A stretch of DNA of 64,000 nucleotides from Limibacter armeniacum (GTDB lineage Bacteria > Bacteroidota > Bacteroidia > Cytophagales > Flammeovirgaceae). The notes under the pieces were generated by a model. The model searched no databases, was not told where the DNA came from, and worked only from the letters and a program-made list of their open reading frames with translations. Position 1 is the stretch's first letter; each line of letters begins with the position of its first letter. Position numbers and translations under genes: made by a program. Positions 56,549 to 64,000 of this stretch are shown piece after piece. Location of the stretch: NCBI RefSeq assembly GCF_036880985.1, contig NZ_JBAJNO010000003.1:304807-368806 (forward strand), in the 5' to 3' direction.

Positions 56549-56641
56549 TAAATCATTTCAAACACCACCTTTTATCTAGTTAGAATAAAAACCATAAGGA
56601 GTGAACAGTCACAACCAAGCTTACAAACTATATTTTCTAAG

Positions 56642-56676
56642 CCAGACCCAAAGAGTACTTGGGTCTGGTTTTTATT
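56642..56676. terminator. Bidirectional terminator
   Basis: CCAGACCCAA, 7-base loop, TTGGGTCTGG, then T-rich sequence, between convergent genes. Confidence 0.88.
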
Positions 56677-56728
56677 TGCACGCCATCAAAAAAATGGGCT
56701 ATTGAATACTATTAGGCATATTGTTTTT

Positions 56729-57169
56729 TTATCCTCCTTCCCTATAAACCTCTGCACTTTCCAGTATATAATTGCATTGATAAACGTCATCCTGATTCAG
56801 TCTTAACCTACCTTTAATCGTGACTACCTGATCCATAGTGAACCTTGGGTGATTGGGGTTGAGCTTTAATTCAACAATAGATTCCGGACCACCATTTCCA
56901 CAGAAAAAACAAGCAGAATATGGGTTTCGAGACAGGATATAGATTCCCTTTTTGTCGTCAATAGCCAGTATATATCCCTTAAGACATACATGTTTACCTT
57001 CCAATGATTTCACCTTTGGACCAAAATGAGGGTAGTAATAATAAGCATCAACCTCTTGGCTGTATTTGTCGGTAAACTGTACATCCATAAGTGTCTTCCA
57101 AGTAATGCTGGTTTGTGCAAGTGCGGGAGAACTGAGCAGTAAAAAAAGTATGGTTACAAGCTTAAGCAT
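56729..57169 (-). CDS. Small secreted protein with CxxC motif, zinc-cluster associated
   Basis: 146 residues with a signal peptide (about 1-18). The mature part holds an OB-like region with LEGKHVCLKGYILAIDD, SACFFCGNGGPESIVELKL (a CFFC motif) and VTIKGRLRLN. This looks like the small periplasmic protein that accompanies an ABC exporter-like pair in Zur-controlled loci of Bacteroidota. It overlaps the ABC relic upstream by 8 bp. Confidence 0.7.
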   Translation of the reverse strand: MLKLVTILFLLLSSPALAQTSITWKTLMDVQFTDKYSQEVDAYYYYPHFGPKVKSLEGKHVCLKGYILAIDDKKGIYILSRNPYSACFFCGNGGPESIVELKLNPNHPRFTMDQVVTIKGRLRLNQDDVYQCNYILESAEVYREGG

Positions 57170-57476
57170 TGGTCAATGTTTTTGAGATATTGATATTGAA
57201 TACTTGGATTCCAGGAAGTAAGGACGCCAATAATCCTATTGACAAGGCAGTTAAAAAATTCGCCATTCCTCTGCTGTCTATTCCCATCTGGAAAAACTGT
57301 CGAAATAATTTGCCTCCATCTGATAAGAAACCAACCACAACCCTACACGGTTGGGTGGTTTTCCCTATACCGGCCTCTCCTAGAATAGGTAAGCCCCCCT
57401 TCTTTAGCTCAATGTCAGGGAAGCTAAAGTGGTGCTGTTCATTATATGCGGAAATCAGTGACCTAGTCTTGAACAT
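57162..57476 (-). pseudogene. ABC transporter relic: ATPase N-terminus joined to permease C-terminus
   Basis: 104 residues from the ATG at 57476. The first 45 residues (FSFPDIELKKGGLPILGEAG, then the Walker A end IGKTT) are the N-terminus of an ABC ATPase up to Walker A. The last 45 (MANFLTALSIGLLASLLPGI, then NISKTLTNA) are the final membrane helix and tail of an FtsX-like permease. The rest of both genes is missing. This is best explained by one internal deletion of over 1.5 kb that fused the two neighbours in frame. It cannot work as a transporter. Confidence 0.75.
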
Positions 57477-57495
57477 ATCTTCTCCTTTTTGTTTG

Positions 57496-57574
57496 CAAAC
57501 ATAGCGAGTGATAATTTTAAACGCAATATTGTTGCGTTTAAAAAATGCACGACTATATTTGCAACATTGTTGCA
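57496..57574. promoter_or_regulatory. Divergent promoter with two predicted Fur-family (Zur) boxes
   Basis: Two 7-1-7 palindromes: CGCAATA-T-TGTTGCG (57522-57536, one mismatch; extended AAA/TTT flanks) and TGCAACA-T-TGTTGCA (57560-57574, perfect), centred 38 bp apart. A plus-strand promoter fits TTG at 57532-57534 (in box 1) and TATATTTG at 57554-57561 (touching box 2). A minus-strand promoter fits TTG in box 1 and TATGTTTG at 57503-57496. Both directions should therefore be repressed together. Confidence 0.75.
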
Positions 57575-57588
57575 TTTAATAGTTTTAT

Positions 57589-58011
57589 ATGAAGAATCAT
57601 CAGTTTATAGGTTCCAACATGGATTTTATAGGGTTCAGTGTTTCGTTGCTTTGTGCTGTGCATTGTATCGCATTACCCATATTTCTAAGTATTGTCCCAC
57701 TTACCGGACTCCAGTTTCTAGATCATATCTGGATCGAGTATTCGATTATTCTAGCCAGTTTTATTATTGCCTCTTATGCCCTTATACATGGTTACTACAA
57801 ACACCACCAAAAACCATTGGCAATGACTGTTGTAGTGGTTGGTTTTATACTGATTGTGACTGGTCATTTTTTACAAGATGAATGGAAAGAAATCATGCTG
57901 ACTTCAAGTGGAGGAGTTGTGATAGCTATTGCTCACCTATTGAACTGGAAACACATTAAACAAGCGAATACCATGTTTCCAGAGTGTTTAGATCAAGATA
58001 AATCAAAGTAA
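57589..58011 (+). CDS. MerC domain protein
   Basis: 140 residues with four membrane helices (about 14-33, 42-60, 66-90, 100-120). [22 protein letters not shown] carries the Cys and His of the MerC domain. In zinc-regulated loci this family probably takes up Zn(II), not mercury. It is the first gene of a two-gene unit with the CobW GTPase (1-bp gap). Confidence 0.88.
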   Translation: MKNHQFIGSNMDFIGFSVSLLCAVHCIALPIFLSIVPLTGLQFLDHIWIEYSIILASFIIASYALIHGYYKHHQKPLAMTVVVVGFILIVTGHFLQDEWKEIMLTSSGGVVIAIAHLLNWKHIKQANTMFPECLDQDKSK

Positions 58012-58012
58012 A

Positions 58013-59254
58013 ATGTTAGGAGTAAAAAAATTACCTGTAACTGTACTCAGTGGCTTTTTGGGCGCCGGAAAAACCACGTTGCTTAACCATATCCTACACA
58101 ACAAGCAAGGGTTAAAAGTTGCTGTTATCGTAAATGATATGAGTGAAGTGAATATTGACGCACAGTTGGTAGAAAATGAAGGAACTCTTTCCAGAACAGA
58201 GGAAAAACTGGTAGAGATGAGTAATGGATGTATTTGCTGTACCTTACGTGAAGACCTTATGGTAGAAGTAGAGCGACTGGCCAAGGAAAACCGTTTTGAT
58301 TATCTGGTAATTGAAAGTACTGGCATTTCTGAGCCAGTTCCAGTAGCCCAAACCTTTACCTTTCAGGATGAGCAAAACGGCATTGACCTAAGTAGGTTCA
58401 GTTATATTGATACAATGGTAACCGTAGTAGATGCCTTCAATTTTTTCAAGGACTTTGGGAGCAAAGAGCTTTTGCAGGACAGAAATCTGACAGATATGGA
58501 AGAAGATTACCGAACGATAGTCAACTTACTTACAGATCAGATCGAATTTGCCAATGTGATTATCTTAAATAAAGCAGACTTAGTATCAGAGGAAGTATTG
58601 GGGACTTTGAAGTCTGCCATACAAAAGCTTAATCCAGGGGCTAATATTTTGACAACATCCTATGGGAAAATCAGTCCGGATAAGATCCTGAAAACTGGAT
58701 TGTTTGACTATGAAGAAGCTGAACAAAGTGCCGGTTGGATAGAAGAGTTGAAAAAAGACAGTCACAATCCGGAAACGGAAGAATATGGAGTTGGGTCATT
58801 TGTATTCAGGGATAAGCGACCGTTCCACCCAGCGCGGTTTTGGAAGTATATTCAGGAAGGTTTTCCCACCAGTATTATTCGCAGTAAAGGATTATTTTGG
58901 CTGTCTTCTCGGCCTGACCAAGCAATGGTATGGAGTCAGGCAGGAGGTTCGCTTCAGGCAGACAGTGCAGGAGTTTGGTGGAGCAGTATGCCCTACCATG
59001 TCCGTGCTGGTTTCCCAAGCTTTCTTTATAACCAAAAACAAATTGAAGATGGCTGGCATAAAATTTTTGGTGACCGAAAAAATGAGTTAGTGTTTATAGG
59101 ACAGGACTTAAACAAAGCTCAAATATTGGAAGAGTTGGAAGCTTGTCTGTGTACAAAGGATGAGATAGCCAAGATAAGTTGGGAAAATGGAGGAGATGAC
59201 CATTGGCCAGTACAACGTGCCATTCCTCCACATAAAAGTAAATTGAGTTCTTAA
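58013..59254 (+). CDS. CobW/COG0523-family GTP-binding metallochaperone (ZigA/ZagA-like)
   Basis: 413 residues. Walker [10 protein letters not shown] (14-22), the metal-binding GCICC (72-76), switch region [15 protein letters not shown], guanine-specifying NKAD (about 186), and a C-terminal CobW_C domain with [17 protein letters not shown]0523 proteins bind zinc with high affinity and deliver it to client proteins under starvation. The Zur-like operator upstream and the Zur-like gene downstream support a zinc role. Confidence 0.92.
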   Translation: MLGVKKLPVTVLSGFLGAGKTTLLNHILHNKQGLKVAVIVNDMSEVNIDAQLVENEGTLSRTEEKLVEMSNGCICCTLREDLMVEVERLAKENRFDYLVIESTGISEPVPVAQTFTFQDEQNGIDLSRFSYIDTMVTVVDAFNFFKDFGSKELLQDRNLTDMEEDYRTIVNLLTDQIEFANVIILNKADLVSEEVLGTLKSAIQKLNPGANILTTSYGKISPDKILKTGLFDYEEAEQSAGWIEELKKDSHNPETEEYGVGSFVFRDKRPFHPARFWKYIQEGFPTSIIRSKGLFWLSSRPDQAMVWSQAGGSLQADSAGVWWSSMPYHVRAGFPSFLYNQKQIEDGWHKIFGDRKNELVFIGQDLNKAQILEELEACLCTKDEIAKISWENGGDDHWPVQRAIPPHKSKLSS

Positions 59255-59257
59255 GCT

Positions 59258-59686
59258 TTATGAATTTGAACATGATTCACAAGTTCCATGAATGATGAAA
59301 TCGGAGTGATCTTTTTGATATCCCTTCGGTAAAGAAATCTTGGGAATGTGGATATCTTCCATACAGTAGGTTTGTTCACACTTGTGACATACAAAATGTA
59401 TATGATCATCTTCATGTTTCTCTGATGAACAATCATGGCTACACAGTGCATACTTTGCGATAGCCCCATGGACATCAGGCACCTTGTGGATCAACCCTTT
59501 TTCAACAAAAGCATCTAATGCCCGGTAGATAGTAACCCTATCCTGTCCGGGCTTTAATTTTTCAGTGATATCGTGATGGGACAAAGCATGTTTTGCCTCA
59601 GCAAATAAAGTCAACAACTCAATTCTAAATGGTGTTCTCCTTATACCATGCTCTTTTAAGCTTTCTTCTATATTAAACCTCTCCAT
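59258..59686 (-). CDS. Fur-family repressor, probably Zur
   Basis: 142 residues. Winged helix (about 10-80, RRTPFRIELLTLFAEAKHAL, VTIYRALDAFVEKGLI), HIHFVCHKCEQTYCM metal site, and CESC at the end, giving the two CxxC pairs of a structural zinc site. It converges with the CobW gene by 3 bp. A minus-strand TACTTTTG box at 59698-59691 lies 5 bp before the start codon, so its mRNA may be leaderless. A weak 7-1-7 match (CGCAACA-A-CGTTTCG, 59754-59768) upstream may allow self-regulation. Confidence 0.88.
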   Translation of the reverse strand: MERFNIEESLKEHGIRRTPFRIELLTLFAEAKHALSHHDITEKLKPGQDRVTIYRALDAFVEKGLIHKVPDVHGAIAKYALCSHDCSSEKHEDDHIHFVCHKCEQTYCMEDIHIPKISLPKGYQKDHSDFIIHGTCESCSNS

Positions 59687-59872
59687 GTCGCAAAAGTATA
59701 TATTTAAACTGTTATTCAGGCATTCGATATACTATAATAGTGACGAATACAGACGCAACAACGTTTCGTTAATTTAACACATTTTACCTGATATAGAAGC
59801 TGGAAGTCCGTAGATCAATCTAACTTCCTATAATACTTAATTAGGTAATGGCAAAGTCCCTACTCTCTACAA

Positions 59873-59881
59873 CTAAATACC
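59873..59881. repeat. Target-site duplication, left
   Basis: CTAAATACC directly abuts the left inverted repeat of the insertion element and recurs at 61161-61169. Confidence 0.92.
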
Positions 59882-61160
59882 CACTCTACGGTACCGTTTT
59901 AATAACAAAGTGAGTTAAGGGTGTAATACTGGATTACAGGATATTTGCAGGTTATTTAAGGGCTGATTGGGGCAAGAAAAAGCAAAGGTCTAACTTTGCC
60001 GTTCGCCAAAACCACAAGCCAGACCTTTACCTTTATGTTGACTGCAAATATACTTGAAATCCTCTGCGGTTTCCAAATCGTCAAAGGCAAACCAAGCAAA
60101 CAGGTACTAGCCAAGCTAATTACGGCCTTGGTGGAAGATGAAAATGTGCAATTTCATCAGATAGCCAAAAACTTGCCATCCAAGGCGCAAAAAGCTTCTC
60201 GGACCAAGCAAGTCAAACGCTTTATGTCAGGAGCTGTGTTCAATTATCAGGCCCTGATGGCATGGTTGTTTTCCTGCCTGCCATCCGGAAAGATCACCCT
60301 CTGCATTGACCGAACCAACTGGCAGTCCAGAAAGCAGGCAGTGAATATTCTGGCCGTGACGGCCTACAGTCATGGCGTGGGTTTCCCACTGGCTTTTCGG
60401 CTACTGGACAAAAAAGGAAACAGCCACCAGCAGGAGCGTATTGATTTGCTGAAGGAAGTACTTCAGATTGTGCCTCCCGAACGGATCGGGAAAGTGATTG
60501 CAGACCGGGAGTTTATCGGCAAAAAGTGGCTTCGGTTTATGACCATGCAAGGGATTGTCTTCTGCGTTCGGATTCCATCACACCACAAAATCAACATCGA
60601 TGGTGTGGAGAAAACAGGAGAGGTATGGAGCAAAGAAGGCTTTCGCTGTACTGACCGAAGAGCAACGATCTATGGAATGGACCTGACTCTTTCCATGCAG
60701 ATGACCAAGGATAAAAACGGGCGAAAGGACTACCTGATCGTAGTCTCAAACCTGATGAAAAGAGGCTTGCTGTCAAGCTATAGAAAACGGTGGAGCATCG
60801 AGGTGTTCTTCCAGTCGCTCAAAGGGCGGGGATTCAACCTGGAAGCCACTCACCTGACCAAATTGGATCGGCTTGAAAGACTTTTTGCTGTGGTGTGTAT
60901 GGCCTTTGCTGTTTGTCACTTATTTGGCGTGGCTTTCCATGAAAAAGTACAAAACATAAAAGTAAAGAACCACGGTTACAGGGAGAACAGCTATTTCAGA
61001 AAGGGAAAAGATCTGTTGCAGGAACATTTCTGTACGAGATCCCGCCAAGTAGGTAATGAGATCAAAGGACTTTGGAAGAAGTTTTGGAGGGGAATTAGTC
61101 CCAAAACACCATCTGAAAAACTGGTTTTTAGTTGGTTATAAAAAAGTGTACCGTAGAGTG
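59882..61160 (+). mobile_element. IS4-family insertion sequence, intact
   Basis: 1279 bp. Terminal inverted repeats CACTCTACGGTAC (59882-59894) and its exact inverse (61148-61160). Nine-bp duplications CTAAATACC flank both ends without mismatch, so insertion is recent. One transposase gene fills it. It landed between the Zur-like gene and the cREC gene. Confidence 0.94.
60035..61141 (+). CDS. IS4-family transposase
   Basis: 368 residues from the ATG at 60035 (a TTG at 59996 gives 381). DDE catalytic residues: Asp92 in CIDRTNW, Asp157 in IADREF, Glu256 in the YREK-like YRKRWSIEVFFQSLKGRG. The frame is complete with no stop or frameshift, so it should be active. Confidence 0.93.
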   Translation: MLTANILEILCGFQIVKGKPSKQVLAKLITALVEDENVQFHQIAKNLPSKAQKASRTKQVKRFMSGAVFNYQALMAWLFSCLPSGKITLCIDRTNWQSRKQAVNILAVTAYSHGVGFPLAFRLLDKKGNSHQQERIDLLKEVLQIVPPERIGKVIADREFIGKKWLRFMTMQGIVFCVRIPSHHKINIDGVEKTGEVWSKEGFRCTDRRATIYGMDLTLSMQMTKDKNGRKDYLIVVSNLMKRGLLSSYRKRWSIEVFFQSLKGRGFNLEATHLTKLDRLERLFAVVCMAFAVCHLFGVAFHEKVQNIKVKNHGYRENSYFRKGKDLLQEHFCTRSRQVGNEIKGLWKKFWRGISPKTPSEKLVFSWL

Positions 61161-61169
61161 CTAAATACC
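61161..61169. repeat. Target-site duplication, right
   Basis: CTAAATACC, identical to the left copy. Confidence 0.92.
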
Positions 61170-61249
61170 ATTAAATCATCCCATAGCCGTCAATACATCT
61201 TAGATTAATACTATATTGAAAAGGATTAAAATTAAATGCTTTTTTAAAA

Positions 61250-61585
61250 ATGAAAAAACTATTTCTAGACGACATTAGGACAATCAATATGGTTTACGAT
61301 AAATCCATGGAATCGGAATTTGACATCGTAAGGACGTACAGCGACTTTGTTGATTACATAAAAACAAATGGTCTTCCCGACTTCATCAGTTTTGACAATG
61401 ACCTAGGACTAGATAATAAAGGAGAGGTCGCACTAGACGGCTATGCGGCAGCCAAATGGTTAGTTTATGAATCCGAACTTGACTTAACTAACCTAAAATT
61501 TAAAGTGCATTCTGCTAATCCAGTTGCAGCCAAACAGATTCATGGGCTTTTGACTAATTATATCAGGCACTTAAATGAAAAGTAA
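61250..61585 (+). CDS. cREC (cyclic-phosphate processing receiver-like) protein
   Basis: 111 residues. KKLFLDDIR at the start, FISFDNDLG in the middle and DGYAAAKWLV with KFKVHSANPVAAKQI match the cREC domain, a receiver-like fold predicted by comparative genomics to process RNA cyclic-phosphate ends. It is a stand-alone small protein, 80 bp after the right end of the insertion element. It lies 37 kb from rtcB, so a link is not implied by position. Confidence 0.75.
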   Translation: MKKLFLDDIRTINMVYDKSMESEFDIVRTYSDFVDYIKTNGLPDFISFDNDLGLDNKGEVALDGYAAAKWLVYESELDLTNLKFKVHSANPVAAKQIHGLLTNYIRHLNEK

Positions 61586-61776
61586 AAACAGTCACCAACT
61601 ATAATCTCTGCTAGTACTAATCAATCTTAATGATAACAGCTTTCAGTTAATTCAACCTATTTACTTTCGCAGTGTTATAACCTAGATTTCTGCATTTTAA
61701 AGATAAAAAGATAAGTAAGAAGTAATCAGTTATTTTTTTAATATTTACAACTAGAACTATCTACTCAAAAATATCA

Positions 61777-63378
61777 ATGAACTCATTTTGCAAAGCTAAG
61801 TTGTCAACGATTCTCTTCTTTGTTTTAAGTATAAGTTGTATTTCAGCCCAAACACTTGATAGAAGAAAGTTAAATACTGAAACAGCTATTGAAGAAACTA
61901 TATCTTCATTTGAAAACCATACATATACTATTGATTTAGAAAATGGGATGGCAATTATAGGAAAGGTTATACAGGTAAATATAGATCTTGTAATTGATAT
62001 CTATAAGCCAAATGGTCAACTTTTAAAACAAATTGAGAGTCCCAATGGAAAAAATGGAGTTGAAGCCATTGATATAACTTCCAATGAATCTGGAACTTAT
62101 AAAATAAATATTCATACACTTGATAAAAACACCTTCAAAGGAAGCTATCAACTAAAAGTTGAACAGATTTTAACTTTGGAACAAAATACAAGGCGTATTA
62201 TAAAGAGAGAACTTCCAACTGACACATTATATAATCTATGGGAAGCCTCGCTTACTGATGATAAAGCTATTGACACTTTTTTAGCTGCTCAAGCCCAAAG
62301 TCATATAATAGAGCTTATTGATAGTGATGATTCAAATATGCTTGTAACTTACTTCTGTGTGCCTCACAAAAACACAGAGTATGTTATGTTAAGTGGCGGA
62401 CCTGATTTTTTAGGATTAAGATTTCAGAGATTACCAAATACTAAATTATTTTTTGTAACCCAGCGAGTACCTAAAGATGCTCGATTTAATTACGGTTTCA
62501 ATTATTTCAACCTAGATAAAGCCGGACCAAATGGAGAAATAGTATCAAGGAGTGTAGAACACGCTTATGATGGTACAGTTGAAATGCCCAGTGCACCAAA
62601 GCAGGTTTACATCTCAGAAAGAGACGGTATAGAAAAAGGCAGCTTATTCCTTACTTCAATCTACAGTGATTTTTTACAGGAAGACCGAAAAATAACGATC
62701 CATACACCTGCAAATTATAATCCCAATAAACCTCATAATCTATTAATCGTTTTTGATGGTGAAGCTTATGGGGCAAGACCCAATCGCAAAGCTAGAATAC
62801 CAACTCCCACCATAGTAGATAACCTACTTGCTGATAAAAAGATCACTCCTACAGTTACAGTTTTAGTATGGTCAATGGGTAAAAGAAGTAAAGACCTAAT
62901 AAGTGAAAAATTTGGGAATTTCATTTCAAAAGAATTAATTCCATGGGCTCGTTCAGCATACAATATTTACCCTATATCTGATAAAATCATCTTAGCTGGT
63001 TCAAGTAGAGGAGGATTTGCTGCAAGTTATATTGCATTACAACATTCGGATGTAATAGGAAACGTAATCTCCCAATCAGGTTCATACTGGATAAAAGGAA
63101 CCAACGATGAAAACCATTGGATTTATCCAGAAGACAACGGAATGCTAATTGACTTGTATAAGCAGAGTAAACTACTACCTATCAAATTCTATATGGATAT
63201 TGGGCTTTATGATGCAGGAGCTTCCATGCTTGGAATGAATAGACAATTTCGAGATATTCTTGAGCTAAAAGGTTATAAAGTAGATTATCATGAATTTAAG
63301 GGAGGTCACAACTATGTTAATTGGAGGGGAACATTTTCCAATGGATTAATCTCATTAATTGGGACTGCGGCAGAGTAA
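61777..63378 (+). CDS. Secreted esterase-like alpha/beta hydrolase with N-terminal beta domain
   Basis: 533 residues with a signal peptide (about 1-24). Residues about 30-130 are a beta-sandwich of PPC-like type. Residues about 285-533 are an esterase of the enterochelin-esterase/Fes-like type: LLIVFDGEAYG, nucleophile in LAGSSRGGFAAS (Ser410) and catalytic His near 511 in GGHNYVNW. It may hydrolyse an ester of a siderophore or of a plant/algal acyl sugar. It is monocistronic with its own terminator. Confidence 0.8.
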   Translation: MNSFCKAKLSTILFFVLSISCISAQTLDRRKLNTETAIEETISSFENHTYTIDLENGMAIIGKVIQVNIDLVIDIYKPNGQLLKQIESPNGKNGVEAIDITSNESGTYKINIHTLDKNTFKGSYQLKVEQILTLEQNTRRIIKRELPTDTLYNLWEASLTDDKAIDTFLAAQAQSHIIELIDSDDSNMLVTYFCVPHKNTEYVMLSGGPDFLGLRFQRLPNTKLFFVTQRVPKDARFNYGFNYFNLDKAGPNGEIVSRSVEHAYDGTVEMPSAPKQVYISERDGIEKGSLFLTSIYSDFLQEDRKITIHTPANYNPNKPHNLLIVFDGEAYGARPNRKARIPTPTIVDNLLADKKITPTVTVLVWSMGKRSKDLISEKFGNFISKELIPWARSAYNIYPISDKIILAGSSRGGFAASYIALQHSDVIGNVISQSGSYWIKGTNDENHWIYPEDNGMLIDLYKQSKLLPIKFYMDIGLYDAGASMLGMNRQFRDILELKGYKVDYHEFKGGHNYVNWRGTFSNGLISLIGTAAE

Positions 63379-63430
63379 TAAGCCCCTTTACATAAAACAT
63401 ATTTAGAAATAAAATCGCATTGCTTTCCTG

Positions 63431-63460
63431 AGCCAAACCCTAAAGGTTTGGCTTTTTATT
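63431..63460 (+). terminator. Rho-independent terminator
   Basis: AGCCAAACC, loop CTAAA, GGTTTGGCT, T run. Confidence 0.9.
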
Positions 63461-63586
63461 TTATACTTAAGCGTGTTTATAAAGTGCATAAAATTTGCAA
63501 ATGGTTTAAGTCCGTCTAAATCCATTTATTAATTTTATAATTGTTCTTTATTTAAAAAGTACAAACTAGTGAAAACAATTAATTCA

Positions 63587-64000
63587 ATGAACAAAATAAG
63601 CCGTTCTGACTATAAAGTATTGCATCAATTTCTTGAATCAGCGGAACCATTGAGTGAAGACCTTTTTGAAGAAATAAGAGACTATATCAGTAAGAAAACA
63701 TATAAAAAAGGAGAGGCTATCCTAAGAGCTGGAGACATTGAAGTCAATTCCAATATTGTGGTAAAAGGCGTTGTATTACAATATGTATTTGATGAAGACA
63801 TCCCCATCACCATTAATATTACCCCAAAAGGGCTCTCATTTAACAGCTTAAAGAGTTATATCGATGGGTCTCCTTCGGTCGAAATTCACGAAGCAATTAC
63901 TGATGTTGAGATTCTTACTATCAAAAAGAATGATTTAGAAATGCTAGCTAAAAAGTATCATGAGTTTAGCTATATCATGTACAAAGTCTATGAAAAAATA
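63587..64000 (+). CDS. Crp/Fnr-family regulator, 3' end outside window
   Basis: 138 residues are visible from the ATG at 63587 (an in-frame GTG lies 18 bp earlier). The cyclic-nucleotide-binding fold is seen (YKKGEAILRAGDIEVNSNIV, then LTIKKNDLEMLAKKYHEF). The DNA-binding part lies beyond the edge. Not close to the Crp/Fnr-like protein at 54582 except in fold. Confidence 0.75.
   Translation, partial: MNKISRSDYKVLHQFLESAEPLSEDLFEEIRDYISKKTYKKGEAILRAGDIEVNSNIVVKGVVLQYVFDEDIPITINITPKGLSFNSLKSYIDGSPSVEIHEAITDVEILTIKKNDLEMLAKKYHEFSYIMYKVYEKI

Noticed and set aside
1..64000. CRISPR arrays, prophage or conjugative element.
   Set aside because: No regularly spaced repeats, Cas genes, integrase or structural phage genes were seen; the only mobile element is the IS4-type insertion.

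Overview
The window is chromosomal DNA of moderate GC from a member of the Bacteroidota, most likely a marine Cytophagales/Flammeovirga-type bacterium (the rank below phylum is inference). Evidence: a SusC/SusD pair with a hybrid two-component regulator, many lipoproteins, DUF4861, DUF2911, DUF3500 and NIPSNAP families, and promoters of the Bacteroidota form (TTG about 19 bp ahead of TAnnTTTG).

Layout. 1-11.4 kb: a polysaccharide utilisation locus (GH88 hydrolase cut by the window edge, SusD, SusC, DUF4861 lipoprotein, hybrid two-component system). 11.5-12.9 kb: a ferredoxin-nucleotide cyclase-globin fusion. 13.4-16.2 kb: an SF1/Upf1-like helicase. 16.6-18.4 kb: a TetR regulator and a metallo-hydrolase with a shared operator. 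18.5-19.9 kb: DUF3817 and a beta-barrel protein. 19.9-24.7 kb: an RNA-repair locus with RtcB, a slipin, two tandem circularly permuted tRNA-like elements in the slipin-rtcB leader, and a divergent WYL-phytanoyl-dioxygenase fusion. 25-33.3 kb: four paralogous SpoIIAA/STAS-like small proteins scattered among secreted or lipoprotein genes. 33.3-39.7 kb: Kup potassium transporter, methyltransferase, membrane protein, MepB and an arylsulfatase. 40.6-46.2 kb: DUF3500, HupE/UreJ, TonB receptor and NIPSNAP, probably metal related. 46.4-53.2 kb: a GH13 enzyme and a four-gene ABC/TolC efflux operon with a divergent AraC regulator. 53.2-56.5 kb: small accessory genes, including an internally deleted aminotransferase. 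56.7-59.7 kb: a zinc cluster (deleted ABC transporter relic, MerC, CobW GTPase, Zur-like repressor) with two Fur-family boxes on a divergent promoter. 59.9-61.2 kb: an intact IS4-type insertion with 9-bp target duplications. 61.2-64 kb: a cREC protein, an esterase and a truncated Crp/Fnr regulator.

The most interesting item is the tandem tRNA mimic at 22713-22846. Each unit is exactly 65 nt, the linker is 4 nt, and every helix pairs only if the tRNA is read permuted: 3' half, closed acceptor hairpin, 5' half, open at the anticodon. This is the topology of the tRNA-like module of bacterial Y RNAs (YrlA), which in Salmonella lie in the rsr-yrlBA-rtcBA RNA-repair operon. Here the elements are doubled, no Rsr gene is visible, and they sit beside a WYL-dioxygenase fusion. 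No standard tRNA, rRNA or CRISPR array was found.
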